This document shows, piece by piece, positions 19,245 to 27,795 of a stretch of 60,183 bases of DNA. The notes under the pieces were generated by a model that did not search any database, had not been told where the DNA came from, and saw nothing but the letters and a program-made list of their open reading frames with translations. The stretch's first letter is position 1, and each line of letters opens with the position of its first letter. The position numbers and the translations under genes are program-made. Source of the DNA: Zoogloeaceae bacterium (GTDB lineage: Bacteria > Pseudomonadota > Gammaproteobacteria > Burkholderiales > Rhodocyclaceae); the NCBI GenBank assembly GCA_031277315.1, contig JAITMP010000002.1, positions 1-60,183 on the forward strand, read 5' to 3'.

Positions 19245-20170
19245 TGGACATCCTGCTCGCCAATCCGCGCGGCTTTTGCGCCGGCGTCGAACGCGCCATC
19301 GAGATCGTCGAGCGGGCGCTGGAAATGCATGGCGCGCCGATTTACGTCCGCCACGAAGTCGTGCACAACAAATTCGTCGTCGACGGCCTGCGCGCCAAGG
19401 GCGCGGTGTTCGTCGAGGAACTCGACGAAGTGCCGGACGGCGCGACGGTGATTTTCAGCGCCCACGGCGTCTCGCAGGCGGTGCGCGAGGAGGCGGCGCG
19501 GCGCGGCCTGCGCGTCTTCGACGCCACCTGCCCGCTGGTAACCAAGGTGCATGGCGAAGTCAAGCGCATGCACGACGGCGGCCATGAGATCGTCATGATC
19601 GGCCATCGCGGCCATCCCGAAGTGGAAGGCACGATGGGGCAGACCGATGGCGATGTGTATCTGGTTTCAAACGTCGCCGACGTGGCGAATCTGCGCGTGA
19701 AGGATGAAAACCGGCTCGTCTACGTCACCCAGACCACGCTCTCGGTCGACGACGCCCGCGCCATCGTGCATGCGCTGGAAGCGCGTTTTCCGCGCATCAC
19801 CGGGCCGAGGCGGGACGACATCTGCTACGCCACGCAGAACCGCCAGGACGCGGTGAAGCGGATGGCCGAACGCTGCGATCTGGTGATCGTCGTCGGCTCG
19901 CCCAACAGCTCGAACTCCAACCGCCTGCGCGAAGTGGCGTCGAACCGCGGCGTCGCCGCCTATCTGGTCGATGGCGCCGCCGAAATACAGCCTGAATGGC
20001 TGGCCGGCAAGCGCAGCATCGGCGTCACCGCCGGCGCCTCCGCGCCCGAAATCCTCGTTCGGCAAGTCATCCGGCGCATGCAGGAACTCGGCGCCGGCGA
20101 AGTCCTGCAACTCGAAGGCAATCCCGAAAACATCGTCTTCTCCCTGCCAAGGGAATTGCAGAAAAACTGA
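19244..20170 (+). CDS. ispH: 4-hydroxy-3-methylbut-2-enyl diphosphate reductase
   Basis: IspH is the last enzyme of the MEP pathway, reducing HMBPP to IPP and DMAPP with a [4Fe-4S] cluster. The three cluster cysteines are in [24 protein letters not shown] and [12 protein letters not shown]; the catalytic TQTTLS segment and [10 protein letters not shown] are also present. The product is 308 residues from the ATG at 19244, which overlaps the fkpB stop (TGATG); a GTG one codon earlier is an alternative. It is last in the ileS-lspA-fkpB-ispH run and converges on pilY1. Confidence 0.97.
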   Translation: MDILLANPRGFCAGVERAIEIVERALEMHGAPIYVRHEVVHNKFVVDGLRAKGAVFVEELDEVPDGATVIFSAHGVSQAVREEAARRGLRVFDATCPLVTKVHGEVKRMHDGGHEIVMIGHRGHPEVEGTMGQTDGDVYLVSNVADVANLRVKDENRLVYVTQTTLSVDDARAIVHALEARFPRITGPRRDDICYATQNRQDAVKRMAERCDLVIVVGSPNSSNSNRLREVASNRGVAAYLVDGAAEIQPEWLAGKRSIGVTAGASAPEILVRQVIRRMQELGAGEVLQLEGNPENIVFSLPRELQKN

Positions 20171-20182
20171 TTTCCCTTTTAC

Positions 20183-20216
20183 CCGCCGCCCTCCGCCTGG
20201 GCGGGGAGGGCGGCGG
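20183..20216. terminator. Strong hairpin between convergent ispH and pilY1
   Basis: A GC-rich inverted repeat (CCGCCGCCCTCC / GGAGGGCGGCGG with a short bulge) lies 12 bases after the ispH stop. Neither side has a proper T-run, so it may be a bidirectional pause/terminator or only an RNA-protecting hairpin. Confidence 0.35.
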
Positions 20217-20258
20217 AGATGATCCTGCAATCGAATCAGGCAGTCTCGTGACGAACGG

Positions 20259-23200
20259 CTACGGAATCAGTTCCCGCCAAATTACCCGTTTCCCGGTGAA
20301 GCTGGGAAGGGGCTTGAAGCTGACGCCTTCTTCGATGCTGCGCTTGCCGCTTGCATCGGTGACGATGAGGCGGGCCTTGCCGTCGATGTAGATGACGTTC
20401 AGGCCGACGATCGGCGAGTCATATCGCGTGCCTACCCGAAGCGTGGTCGCGTCGACCGGCAGGCCCGTCTCGTAGTCCAGGTAATTGTTCCAGCTATATC
20501 CGCCCGGCAGGCAGGGCGAGACGGACGGAACGGTGGTCGGGATGATCAGCGTTCCCTGAATGAGGATGCCATCGACGTTTGCGCGCTCCCCCGCATCGGG
20601 GAAGTCAACATACCAGCCGGGATCTGTCTTGAAGCTGAAAGATACGGTAGACGTGGCGCCCGTGCGGGTGTTGCCTGCGTTTGTGATGATGCGCTGCGTG
20701 AACGTGTTGCGGGGATTGCTTAGCGTCGCGATGTTGTCGTCATCCTTGATGGCATAGAGGGACTGGGCTTGCGTATTAGCAAGATCCGACACTTCGAGAT
20801 ACTTGCCGGTGGCGACGAAAACAATGCGCTTTTGGGCACTCAAGCCGAGGATGGGGGTCGTCGTCACGGGCTGGGCGTTTCCGCTGCCGTCCTTCAGTTC
20901 GGCGAGCCTGAAGGCGGCGCCATTATTGACATCGAAGCGCCAGACGTTGCCGAGCAGATCGCCGCCGTAGGTATATCCGGCCGTGTTGCTCATGCCGTTG
21001 CCGGCTTGGCCGTCATTCCAGGCCTGGATGTGGGCAAGGCCGCTTGGCGTGCCGATATTGCCGACGCCAGTGCCGATCTTGCTCAGGATTGCCCCGGTGC
21101 CCGCGTCCAGCACATAGAGATAGCCTCCGCCGTTGCCGGGGTCAGTATTGTTGTAACCCGAGGTAACCAGGACCACCCATTTGTTGTCGCTGGCTCTGCG
21201 GGTGATGAGCGGGTTGCCGTAGCCGTAGCCGACATCCGTGTCCACCTTGATGGTTCCGCCGGCTGTTCCCTCCGCCCTGAGTTCCCACAGCAGCGCCGGA
21301 TTGGCGGGATTGGTGATGTCGAGCGCGAAGTAGCCGCGTCCGCCGCCGCGCAAGCCGGCGACGAGGATGGTTTTCCAGACTGCCGCGCCATTATCGCCGC
21401 AGTTCGCCACACAGATATCCGAGATGGTTGGATCGCCGTTGACGAAGTTGGTGTGCTTGAGCGCGTATTGCGTATCCGCCAGCACCCACAGCTTGGGGAC
21501 GACCATGCCCGGAATATAGGCCCAGCTTTCCGCTCCGGTATTGGCATTGAAGGCGTGCAGCATGCCGTCGTTGGCGCCGACGTAGACCATGCCGGCGCGG
21601 CTGGCGTTCGCGGTTTTGAAATTGCCATAGCCGGGATACGGGTAGCTGAAAACCGGTCCCGCGATGAACGCCGGTTTGGATTCGGTGATGTCGCCGAGCA
21701 CGGTGCCGCGCGCGCGGAAGAGCCGGTTCGCGTCCGGGTTGGCGTTGCTATCCTCGTAACCGTGTTGTCCGCGCAGGAAATTGAGCAGGTTCACGCCGGT
21801 GGCCGCCGTTTGTTGTGAGCCGGAGAGCGAAGACCACTGCGTGAGGCCGCTGATCAGCGGCGGCGAGAAATAAGCCGGATTGGCCGCCGCGTAGGCGGCG
21901 TTGAACGGGGTCAGCCCCGTCGGATCGGCGGTGTAGATCGTCCGCGTGTCGCTGTTCGCCGCGACCCTGTTTTTCATGGTTCCGATGCAGGCGCTGGTGT
22001 CTTCCGCGCACCAGGCGATATTGTTGCTCAGGGCGCCGGTCGCGGGGTTGATGGTGTCGGCTTCCAGATTGCCTTCCCAACTGACGGAGGTGTAGCTGGA
22101 AAGATAGGCGTAGTTGTTGCCGGCGACGGGGTTCATGTTGCTGACGCCGATCGCGGCGCCGGCGCCGCGGCGCTGATTGATACTGACGAGGGCGCTGGAG
22201 AGACCGGCGGCCAGGTCGGCCGGGTTGGTGGCGGCGAAATATTGGCCGCGCCCGTTGACGGCGGCATGCCAGAGGTCATCGATGTTCTCGGGCTGGTCGG
22301 CGGCAGGGATGGGCCAGTTGCAGGCGGCGTTGTTGGTGCCCCATGGGCAAATCGGCGGCACGGCGTTGTGGTGCGCCAAAGTGCCGTTCTTGACCGCGCT
22401 GAAATCCTCGTTGTCTGGACAGGTGTCGCTCATGTAGCAGGGCGCGTAAAGCATTCTGCCGGGCGCGCCCAGGCCGAGCGTGAAGGTGGTCATGTGCTGC
22501 TTGTTGTTGCCGTCGAGCGCGCTGGTGAAGACGTTGTCTGTGCAGCGGTCATCGTTTGGGGCGCAGCTGTTGCGCAAGTCGGTGTTGTAGTAGTACAGGG
22601 CGACGTCCGCCAGACTCGCATTCGTTCTCGAGCCGCCCGTGCTTGTCGCGACGGTCGTCTCCACTTGTTTGTTGCCCGCGACGCTCGGGTTCGGGGTGGG
22701 GATCGTGGCCAGGCAGGCGGTGTTGTTGGCCAGGCATGCGTCGTAAGTGGCCGCGCCGTTATTCGACCAGTTCCCCGGGTTGCAGTTCTCGTTGCCGGTC
22801 GGAACTCCGTTTACGGTGACAGTGCATGTGCCTTTCTGGGGTTGCGTCGCGAGCCGGCGCTCGTTGCCGGCGCAGCCGGTGGTGCAAGAGTATTGGTTGC
22901 GCGCGTAGGAGAGCGTAACAGTGGTTTGCTGGAGCGTGGCGCCGTCATACCTTGGCCGTGGTTCCGTGGCGTCCTGGTTGTCAGTGGTGGGGAATGCGCT
23001 GCCGTCGATGCGCAGGGGGCCGTCGCCGTTCCAGTAGCCGTCGGTGGACAGCAGGGTGAAGTTCTGCTGGCAGGAATACTGGATGGGGTCGCTGTTGCCC
23101 AGTTTCCCGGCGTAATACCGCCCGGCATTCGACAACGCTCGAAGCAGAGGCGTGCCGCCAGTGCTGTAGGTTGTCGCGTAGAGGCCCTGATACCAGCTTT

Positions 23201-24356
23201 CTTTCTGCGCGCTGTTGAATGTGTTGTTGCCGAGTAATGGCGCGTTGCTGGCGTTGATGCGCATCAGGCCGACGCGGTAGCTCTCGCCGATCGGGGCGAA
23301 GGCGTGGCCGGTGGCGGTCTTCATCATCAGCATGCGGGTGCGGTAAAAGCTGTACCAGTTGGCGAAGTTCGTCAGCTTGGCCGCGTTGTTGTCGGGAAAG
23401 ACGTCGGTCGTGAACGTCATGCCGCCGGTCTTCGTGATGACCGGGGTGTGGTCGGTGGCCGTGGCCGGCCCGTAGATGGTGACCGTGCTGGCCGTGACGT
23501 TGGCGCTATAGCCGGTGGTGCCGCTTTTGCTGTTGATGCTTGCTGCGATATTGGAGGCTATCGTGGCGGTGCTGTTGCTGTTGGATGTTGCGTTTTGCAT
23601 CAATTCGAAGCCATTGACGGTGATGCTGTCGACCTTGCTGTTGCCGTTGCCGCCCACCACGATGACGGTGCTGATCGTCGATGCCAGACGCCGCTTGGCG
23701 AAGACGGCGTTGCCGGGGGCGCTGCCGACGTTGCTGAAGCATTCCTTGTAGAAATCGGAATTGGTGTCGAGGTAGGTTTTTCTTGTTTGCGTGCCGCTGT
23801 AAATGTAGTAATACGCGCCGCCTACCCCCAGCGATACTCGCGTGTACGGGTTGTAGGTCGAGTAATCGGCGTTTCCGGACTCGGGGACGAAGCGGTTGAC
23901 CACAAATTCGCTGTTGAGGTTGCGGGCTGGGGTTGTGCTGGTGAATCCGTCATCCCTTGCCGCAGTGAATTGGGCGCTGGGGTAAGCCGTGCCGTCGGCT
24001 TTGGCCGGGGGGGCATAGGTGATGTTCGGGTCGTAGTACACGCCGTTGCACTGGCTGCTCACATAGCCGTATTTGTGTGTGGCGGCGGTGCCGAGAAAAT
24101 TGACGACGGTATCGGGCATGAATGTCCAAACCATGCTGCCCGAATCGTCGAGCACGAACAGAAGATTCGGCTTGACCTCGGTGGCGGTGGAGGTCGTCAG
24201 CGGCACGTTGGCCAGATCAATGGATGCGGCCGACGCCGCCGTCGGCAGGAAAAGCGCGGCGGCGAAGATGGCGGCGAGGCGGGTGGCAAGGCGGGTAGCG
24301 AAGCGGGCAGCGAAGCGGCGGCCTGCCGCGGGCGCGATGCGTGGGGCGTGTTTCAT
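20259..24356 (-). CDS. pilY1: Type IV pilus assembly/tip protein PilY1
   Basis: This 1365-residue PilY1 family protein, associated with the pilus tip, promotes pilus extension and can act in adhesion and surface sensing. The signal peptide is unusual: its n-region carries four R-[FL]-A-[AT] units from a 12-bp tandem repeat, before the core AAIFAAALFLPTAASA. A von Willebrand A-like domain starts at about residue 62 with the MIDAS motif DDSGSMV. The C-terminal half is the PilY1 beta-propeller (YVGANDGMLHAFNANTGAESW, then GLRGGGRGYFALDI and GYGYGNPLI). It is the last gene of the minor-pilin operon, 15 bases after pilX. Confidence 0.95.
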   Translation of the reverse strand: MKHAPRIAPAAGRRFAARFATRLATRLAAIFAAALFLPTAASAASIDLANVPLTTSTATEVKPNLLFVLDDSGSMVWTFMPDTVVNFLGTAATHKYGYVSSQCNGVYYDPNITYAPPAKADGTAYPSAQFTAARDDGFTSTTPARNLNSEFVVNRFVPESGNADYSTYNPYTRVSLGVGGAYYYIYSGTQTRKTYLDTNSDFYKECFSNVGSAPGNAVFAKRRLASTISTVIVVGGNGNSKVDSITVNGFELMQNATSNSNSTATIASNIAASINSKSGTTGYSANVTASTVTIYGPATATDHTPVITKTGGMTFTTDVFPDNNAAKLTNFANWYSFYRTRMLMMKTATGHAFAPIGESYRVGLMRINASNAPLLGNNTFNSAQKESWYQGLYATTYSTGGTPLLRALSNAGRYYAGKLGNSDPIQYSCQQNFTLLSTDGYWNGDGPLRIDGSAFPTTDNQDATEPRPRYDGATLQQTTVTLSYARNQYSCTTGCAGNERRLATQPQKGTCTVTVNGVPTGNENCNPGNWSNNGAATYDACLANNTACLATIPTPNPSVAGNKQVETTVATSTGGSRTNASLADVALYYYNTDLRNSCAPNDDRCTDNVFTSALDGNNKQHMTTFTLGLGAPGRMLYAPCYMSDTCPDNEDFSAVKNGTLAHHNAVPPICPWGTNNAACNWPIPAADQPENIDDLWHAAVNGRGQYFAATNPADLAAGLSSALVSINQRRGAGAAIGVSNMNPVAGNNYAYLSSYTSVSWEGNLEADTINPATGALSNNIAWCAEDTSACIGTMKNRVAANSDTRTIYTADPTGLTPFNAAYAAANPAYFSPPLISGLTQWSSLSGSQQTAATGVNLLNFLRGQHGYEDSNANPDANRLFRARGTVLGDITESKPAFIAGPVFSYPYPGYGNFKTANASRAGMVYVGANDGMLHAFNANTGAESWAYIPGMVVPKLWVLADTQYALKHTNFVNGDPTISDICVANCGDNGAAVWKTILVAGLRGGGRGYFALDITNPANPALLWELRAEGTAGGTIKVDTDVGYGYGNPLITRRASDNKWVVLVTSGYNNTDPGNGGGYLYVLDAGTGAILSKIGTGVGNIGTPSGLAHIQAWNDGQAGNGMSNTAGYTYGGDLLGNVWRFDVNNGAAFRLAELKDGSGNAQPVTTTPILGLSAQKRIVFVATGKYLEVSDLANTQAQSLYAIKDDDNIATLSNPRNTFTQRIITNAGNTRTGATSTVSFSFKTDPGWYVDFPDAGERANVDGILIQGTLIIPTTVPSVSPCLPGGYSWNNYLDYETGLPVDATTLRVGTRYDSPIVGLNVIYIDGKARLIVTDASGKRSIEEGVSFKPLPSFTGKRVIWRELIP
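24273..24320. repeat. Four tandem 12-bp units in the pilY1 signal-peptide codons
   Basis: The units GGCGAGGCGGGT, GGCAAGGCGGGT, AGCGAAGCGGGC and AGCGAAGCGGCG follow each other without gaps and encode Arg-[Phe/Leu]-Ala-[Ala/Thr] repeats. Being a multiple of three, copy-number change would keep the frame. Confidence 0.85.
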
Positions 24357-24371
24357 GATGGGTGCCCTTTC

Positions 24372-25037
24372 TTAATAGACGAATGCTTGTACGTAACTGA
24401 CGGTGTTCTTCGGCCCCGTCACTCTGGACGTGATGCGAATCAGCGGCGTCTGGCCCGTAGTGGGGCAGCCGGGGCCGGCGCAGACATCTTCCAGAAGCGG
24501 GATATGCTGGCCGTTGTTGTCGGTCAGTCCTCCGGCAAACAGGCAGCCGGCGGTTACGATTGTTTTGTTCGGGTCCCGGCACAGGCGCTGGATGATGTAG
24601 CGCGTGGTGTTGCCGGTGGCGGCGTCGGTGCCGACGAAGACGCTCTTGCTGTCATTGGCCCAGTTCGCGTCGCTAAACAGATCGATGTAGGCAGGGTCGG
24701 CGGGGTCGTCATGGACGCTTGAATAATAGCTTTCGCTGTTGGCGGTCAGATGATCCTGATTCAAGGTGTGCTGCGGATCGGTGAAGATGTCTCTCGTCTC
24801 GCCGTCTCTTTTCTGCGCCAGCCAGGTGATGGCGGCTTCAATGCCGGCGTCGCCGGCGCTCGTCGCCGCCTGTTTGAAAGCGAGGTTGCCGGCAACCATG
24901 GTGCTGGTGTCGACGCTGCGGATCAGCGCGGCGGCGGCCAGCGACAGAACGAGCAGCGCGATCAGGGCGAAAAAGAGAACAAGCCCCTGCTGCCTCTGTG
25001 CGGACGGCAGGGCGGGGCGAATGAGAGTGGTCGTCAT
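24372..25037 (-). CDS. pilX: Type IV pilus minor pilin PilX
   Basis: This 221-residue PilX-type minor pilin starts at ATG 25037 (MTTTLIRPALPSAQRQQG), preceded by AAGGAGACGCT. The segment QQG-LVLFFALIALLVLSLAAAALIRSVD is the prepilin-like N-terminal helix; it lacks the usual Glu5, as is common in PilX/GspK-type pilins. Several cysteines in the C-terminal half (CRDPN, GCLF, DVCAGPGC) may form disulfides. It overlaps pilW by 4 bases. PilX, PilW, PilV and FimT are thought to form the initiating tip complex with PilY1. Confidence 0.88.
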   Translation of the reverse strand: MTTTLIRPALPSAQRQQGLVLFFALIALLVLSLAAAALIRSVDTSTMVAGNLAFKQAATSAGDAGIEAAITWLAQKRDGETRDIFTDPQHTLNQDHLTANSESYYSSVHDDPADPAYIDLFSDANWANDSKSVFVGTDAATGNTTRYIIQRLCRDPNKTIVTAGCLFAGGLTDNNGQHIPLLEDVCAGPGCPTTGQTPLIRITSRVTGPKNTVSYVQAFVY

Positions 25038-26098
25038 AGCGTCTCCTTCGACCAGATGACGTTGCGCAGGGGAAAGATGGTTTCGAAGACCCGGTAGCGG
25101 TAACGCTGCCAGTCGGCGCCGCCCAGACTGACCGTTGGCGCGGGAGAGGTTGCGTCTCCGGCCCAGGCGCACAGCCCGGTTGGCGCGGCAGCCGTTAGGG
25201 AACTGCATGCGGTGGTGACATCTTGCGGGTCGATCTTGTCGTTGCGGGCGATGACGGCCAGGCGGACTGCCTTGATCCGGTTGCGATCGGCAAGACTTGG
25301 GGCATTCCAGGGGGCCGCCGATGCGTTTACCCATTGGGTGATCTGATTGGAGGTGGCTATGGCGGAAATTCCGTACTGCGCCTGGAGGCTGACGATGCCG
25401 GACAGTATCGGCGTATCGCTTGTTTGCGGAGCGCCGCCCTCGATCCGCTCGTCCTTGCGCCACAGATTGCCGTCCTGGACGGAATAAGTGATCTGGTGCC
25501 AGCTTCTGATGCAGGCGAGATTGGCGCCCGGCAGGGCGGGGGTGGCGTCATCCAGTTGAAGCGCCGTGAAGCTGACGGCGTTGACGCCAAGGTCGCCGGG
25601 CCCTGTTACCGTCCTCAGATAACAACTGGTTCCGTTGACGATGAGCGCGATGTCATTGGGTTGGCAGGCCAGATTGTTTGCGACGGTTGCGTCGCCGCTG
25701 CCGGTTGGCGGATCGGTAATTTTCGTAAACGCCCCCCCTGTCGCCGACACGCCATAACGGACGACAAGGGTGTCGCTGCCGCCGGCAGCGCCATCGGTGA
25801 TAAGAGCCGGCGCGATCTCCGCCATGGTGGCGATGCCGCTGTCGAGGGATGTGCATTCGAGCGGGGAATCAACGTCGGGCAGCAGGGCAAACCCGGCCAT
25901 CTGCATGTCGCGGCCGACGGTGTAAAGGGCGATGCCGCCGTTGGTCTGGGCGTCGGCATTGCCGATTGTGGCACTGCCTCTCGTCTCGAAGATGCTCATC
26001 GTTTGGGTGATGATGAGAGTCAGAAACAACCCGATCGCCATGCCGACCATGAGTTCGACCAGGGTGAAGCCGGTTTGCCCGGGATAGTCTGGATGCAT
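25034..26098 (-). CDS. pilW: Type IV pilus minor pilin PilW
   Basis: This 354-residue PilW-type minor pilin has a short leader ending QTG, then FTLVELMVGMAIGLFLTLIITQT, the canonical prepilin peptidase site and N-terminal helix with Glu5. DMQMAGFALLPD downstream is typical of PilW. The ATG at 26098 is preceded by GGAGG, which overlaps the pilV stop (GGAGGCTGA), so the two are translationally linked. The product is probably processed by PilD and inserted in the inner membrane before assembly. Confidence 0.93.
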   Translation of the reverse strand: MHPDYPGQTGFTLVELMVGMAIGLFLTLIITQTMSIFETRGSATIGNADAQTNGGIALYTVGRDMQMAGFALLPDVDSPLECTSLDSGIATMAEIAPALITDGAAGGSDTLVVRYGVSATGGAFTKITDPPTGSGDATVANNLACQPNDIALIVNGTSCYLRTVTGPGDLGVNAVSFTALQLDDATPALPGANLACIRSWHQITYSVQDGNLWRKDERIEGGAPQTSDTPILSGIVSLQAQYGISAIATSNQITQWVNASAAPWNAPSLADRNRIKAVRLAVIARNDKIDPQDVTTACSSLTAAAPTGLCAWAGDATSPAPTVSLGGADWQRYRYRVFETIFPLRNVIWSKETL

Positions 26099-26101
26099 GT
26101 T

Positions 26102-26488
26102 TCAGCCTCCGGCGATGGTGGCGATAACCGTGTGCTTGTGCGCTATCCCGCCCGGGATCTGCCAATTGACGGTAATCTGATATTGGCCTGTTACGACTTG
26201 CGCCACGGTGAGCGTGCCGCCGGGCAGCAGGTTGGAAATATTGGTGGGGGCCGCTGTCACGTGAGCGCTTGCGTTGTCAGGATCGGCCCACATCGCGCCG
26301 ACTTCTCTCTGGGCGATATAGCTGGCGTCGGCGCGGAGTTTCGCGTCGGTGGCATTTCTCACCATCGACGCTTGCAGGCCGACGATGGCCAGCACCGCCA
26401 TCGAGAAAATCAGGATCGAGATCAGCACTTCCAGCAAGACCACGCCTTGCTGGGAGGAGACGGGGGAGCGGCGATTCGATTCAAGCAT
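26102..26488 (-). CDS. pilV: Type IV pilus minor pilin PilV
   Basis: PilV-type pseudopilin of 128 residues with cleavage site QQG-VVLLEVLISILIFSMAVLAIVGLQ; Glu is at +5. An upstream ATG at 26500 is also in frame, but the sequence ATGGAGTCCCCCATG puts a GGAG six bases before the second ATG, so I take 26488 as the start. It is followed by pilW with the overlapping GGAGGCTGA arrangement and preceded by fimT. Confidence 0.9.
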   Translation of the reverse strand: MLESNRRSPVSSQQGVVLLEVLISILIFSMAVLAIVGLQASMVRNATDAKLRADASYIAQREVGAMWADPDNASAHVTAAPTNISNLLPGGTLTVAQVVTGQYQITVNWQIPGGIAHKHTVIATIAGG

Positions 26489-26503
26489 GGGGGACTCCAT
26501 TGC

Positions 26504-27001
26504 TCAACAGGCGTTTGGGCCCGAACCGGCGGGATCACACAGCCGGGCATTGCCGCCGGCGCCAATCGTGACCCGCAACGGCCGGTTACTGCCTTCGGCA
26601 GAGAAGTCGATCTGCTGGAGCGGTTCGGCGTTGGCGATGATGCCCAGATTGTTGAATGTGATGGTCGCAGAGCCGGTGATGGTTCTCGTGACGTTTTGGG
26701 AGCCTTCGTTGGCCGGTCTGGATTCGATTTGTGCTGCGGGGGCGACCACGCTGACCGTCCAGGACGAATCGTTGCTGAGGGTGAAAGAGACGTTTGTGTT
26801 GCGCCCGACTGCCTCAGCGCGGGCGCGTTGTATGCCCGAGAGGATGGATTCGGCGGCATTGCGGACTTCGATATTGCGCATGAAGCGGTTGAAGCTCGGT
26901 GCGGCAATCGCCAACAAAATGCCCAAGACAGCAATGCTGGTTATCAGTTCAATGAGTGTGAATCCTGAACTTTTGTCTGGCATGGGCGACCTGTTCAGCA
27001 T
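26504..27001 (-). CDS. fimT: GspH/FimT family pseudopilin
   Basis: This 165-residue minor pilin has leader MLNRSPMPDKSSG, then FTLIELITSIAVLGILLAIAAPSFNRFM. The RAEAVGRN segment after the helix is typical of FimT/FimU/GspH. The start at 27001 follows AGGAGAGGGGC and overlaps the pilE stop (ATGCTGA); a second ATG at 26983 is possible. In naturally competent relatives FimT-like pilins bind DNA, but this cannot be inferred here without comparison. Confidence 0.9.
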   Translation of the reverse strand: MLNRSPMPDKSSGFTLIELITSIAVLGILLAIAAPSFNRFMRNIEVRNAAESILSGIQRARAEAVGRNTNVSFTLSNDSSWTVSVVAPAAQIESRPANEGSQNVTRTITGSATITFNNLGIIANAEPLQQIDFSAEGSNRPLRVTIGAGGNARLCDPAGSGPNAC

Positions 27002-27480
27002 GCCCCTCTCCTCTGTACCCAGCAGTTGAAGTTTCCTGCAGGCCAGGCGGCGCCACCGGTTATCTGGGTTGTTCGGGCGTTGTTTTGGTTGATGGCGAAA
27101 CTGAAACCGTTAACACGGTTGCCTGTTCCGTTTGCGGTGATCGTATAAGTGTTGGCTGTCAGGCTGTTGCAGACATAAGCGAATGACCCGGTCGCCGCGG
27201 GACAGGGGCCATTGACGTATGTTTTGTTGTCTTGAAAAAATTGTTCCATCCTTACCTTGCCGTCCGCAAGCGTGGATGTCGCCTCGGGGATTCTGCCCCG
27301 GATGAGGTAGTCTATGTAACCCGGATAGCCCATCGTAGCCAGGAACGCCACGATCACGATGACGATCATCAACTCAATCAGAGTAACACCCGCCAGCCGG
27401 TCACGAAAAGAAGCGTGAGAGGTGTGCAGAGGGGTGCACGTTGAGGAACGCATTGCGGGGCGGATTGAAGGCGGCGTCAT
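26995..27480 (-). CDS. pilE: PilE-type type IV pilin
   Basis: This 161-residue pilin-like protein has the processing site LAG-VTLIELMIVIVIVAFLATMGYPGYIDYLIRGRIPEATS and a C-terminal cysteine pair region (CPAATG...CNSL, CWVQRRGAC), like the PilE minor pilins encoded with pilY1. The first in-frame ATG (27495) reads ATGGAGG, and that GGAGG is correctly spaced for the ATG at 27480, which I choose. This gives a leader of 31 residues, long for a type IVa pilin; an ATG at 27453 would shorten it to 22. It is the first gene of the operon. Confidence 0.9.
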   Translation of the reverse strand: MTPPSIRPAMRSSTCTPLHTSHASFRDRLAGVTLIELMIVIVIVAFLATMGYPGYIDYLIRGRIPEATSTLADGKVRMEQFFQDNKTYVNGPCPAATGSFAYVCNSLTANTYTITANGTGNRVNGFSFAINQNNARTTQITGGAAWPAGNFNCWVQRRGAC

Positions 27481-27599
27481 CGAGAGATCCTCCATTTAGA
27501 TGCATTTATCCTAATATCTTGCTGCCGTAAATCCAGCGATATGTGCCAAACGGATAGTTCCGTCTGACGAACGGATATTTCTCATGAGTGGCCCGCCGG

Positions 27600-27629
27600 T
27601 TGCCGGTTTGGAGGCTGTCCGTTTATAAT
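27600..27629 (+). promoter_or_regulatory. Sigma-70-like promoter of tRNA-Thr
   Basis: TTGCCG (27600-27605), an 18-base spacer and a perfect TATAAT (27624-27629) place the start point at about 27636, just before the mature tRNA 5' end. Confidence 0.6.
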
Positions 27630-27640
27630 CCGCACCCCGC

Positions 27641-27716
<76 letters not shown>

Positions 27717-27742
27717 GAACACTCTAGCCGCTTGTACCATAC

Positions 27743-27781
27743 AAGCCGAATTCGTGTGAAAAAACAACGAGTTCGGCTTTT
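27743..27781 (+). terminator. Intrinsic terminator after tRNA-Thr
   Basis: The stem AAGCCGAATTCG / CGAGTTCGGCTT (one G-T pair) is followed by TTTT. It ends 14 bases before the ccoI ATG, so it may also act as a leader hairpin for ccoI. Confidence 0.75.
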
Positions 27782-27795
27782 CTGATGGATCATAA

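Noticed and set aside
27530-27570. Sigma-54 promoter before pilE (TGGCAC element)
   Set aside because: TGGCAC is present, but the matching GC element is one to two bases off the required -12 spacing, so the fit is not good enough.
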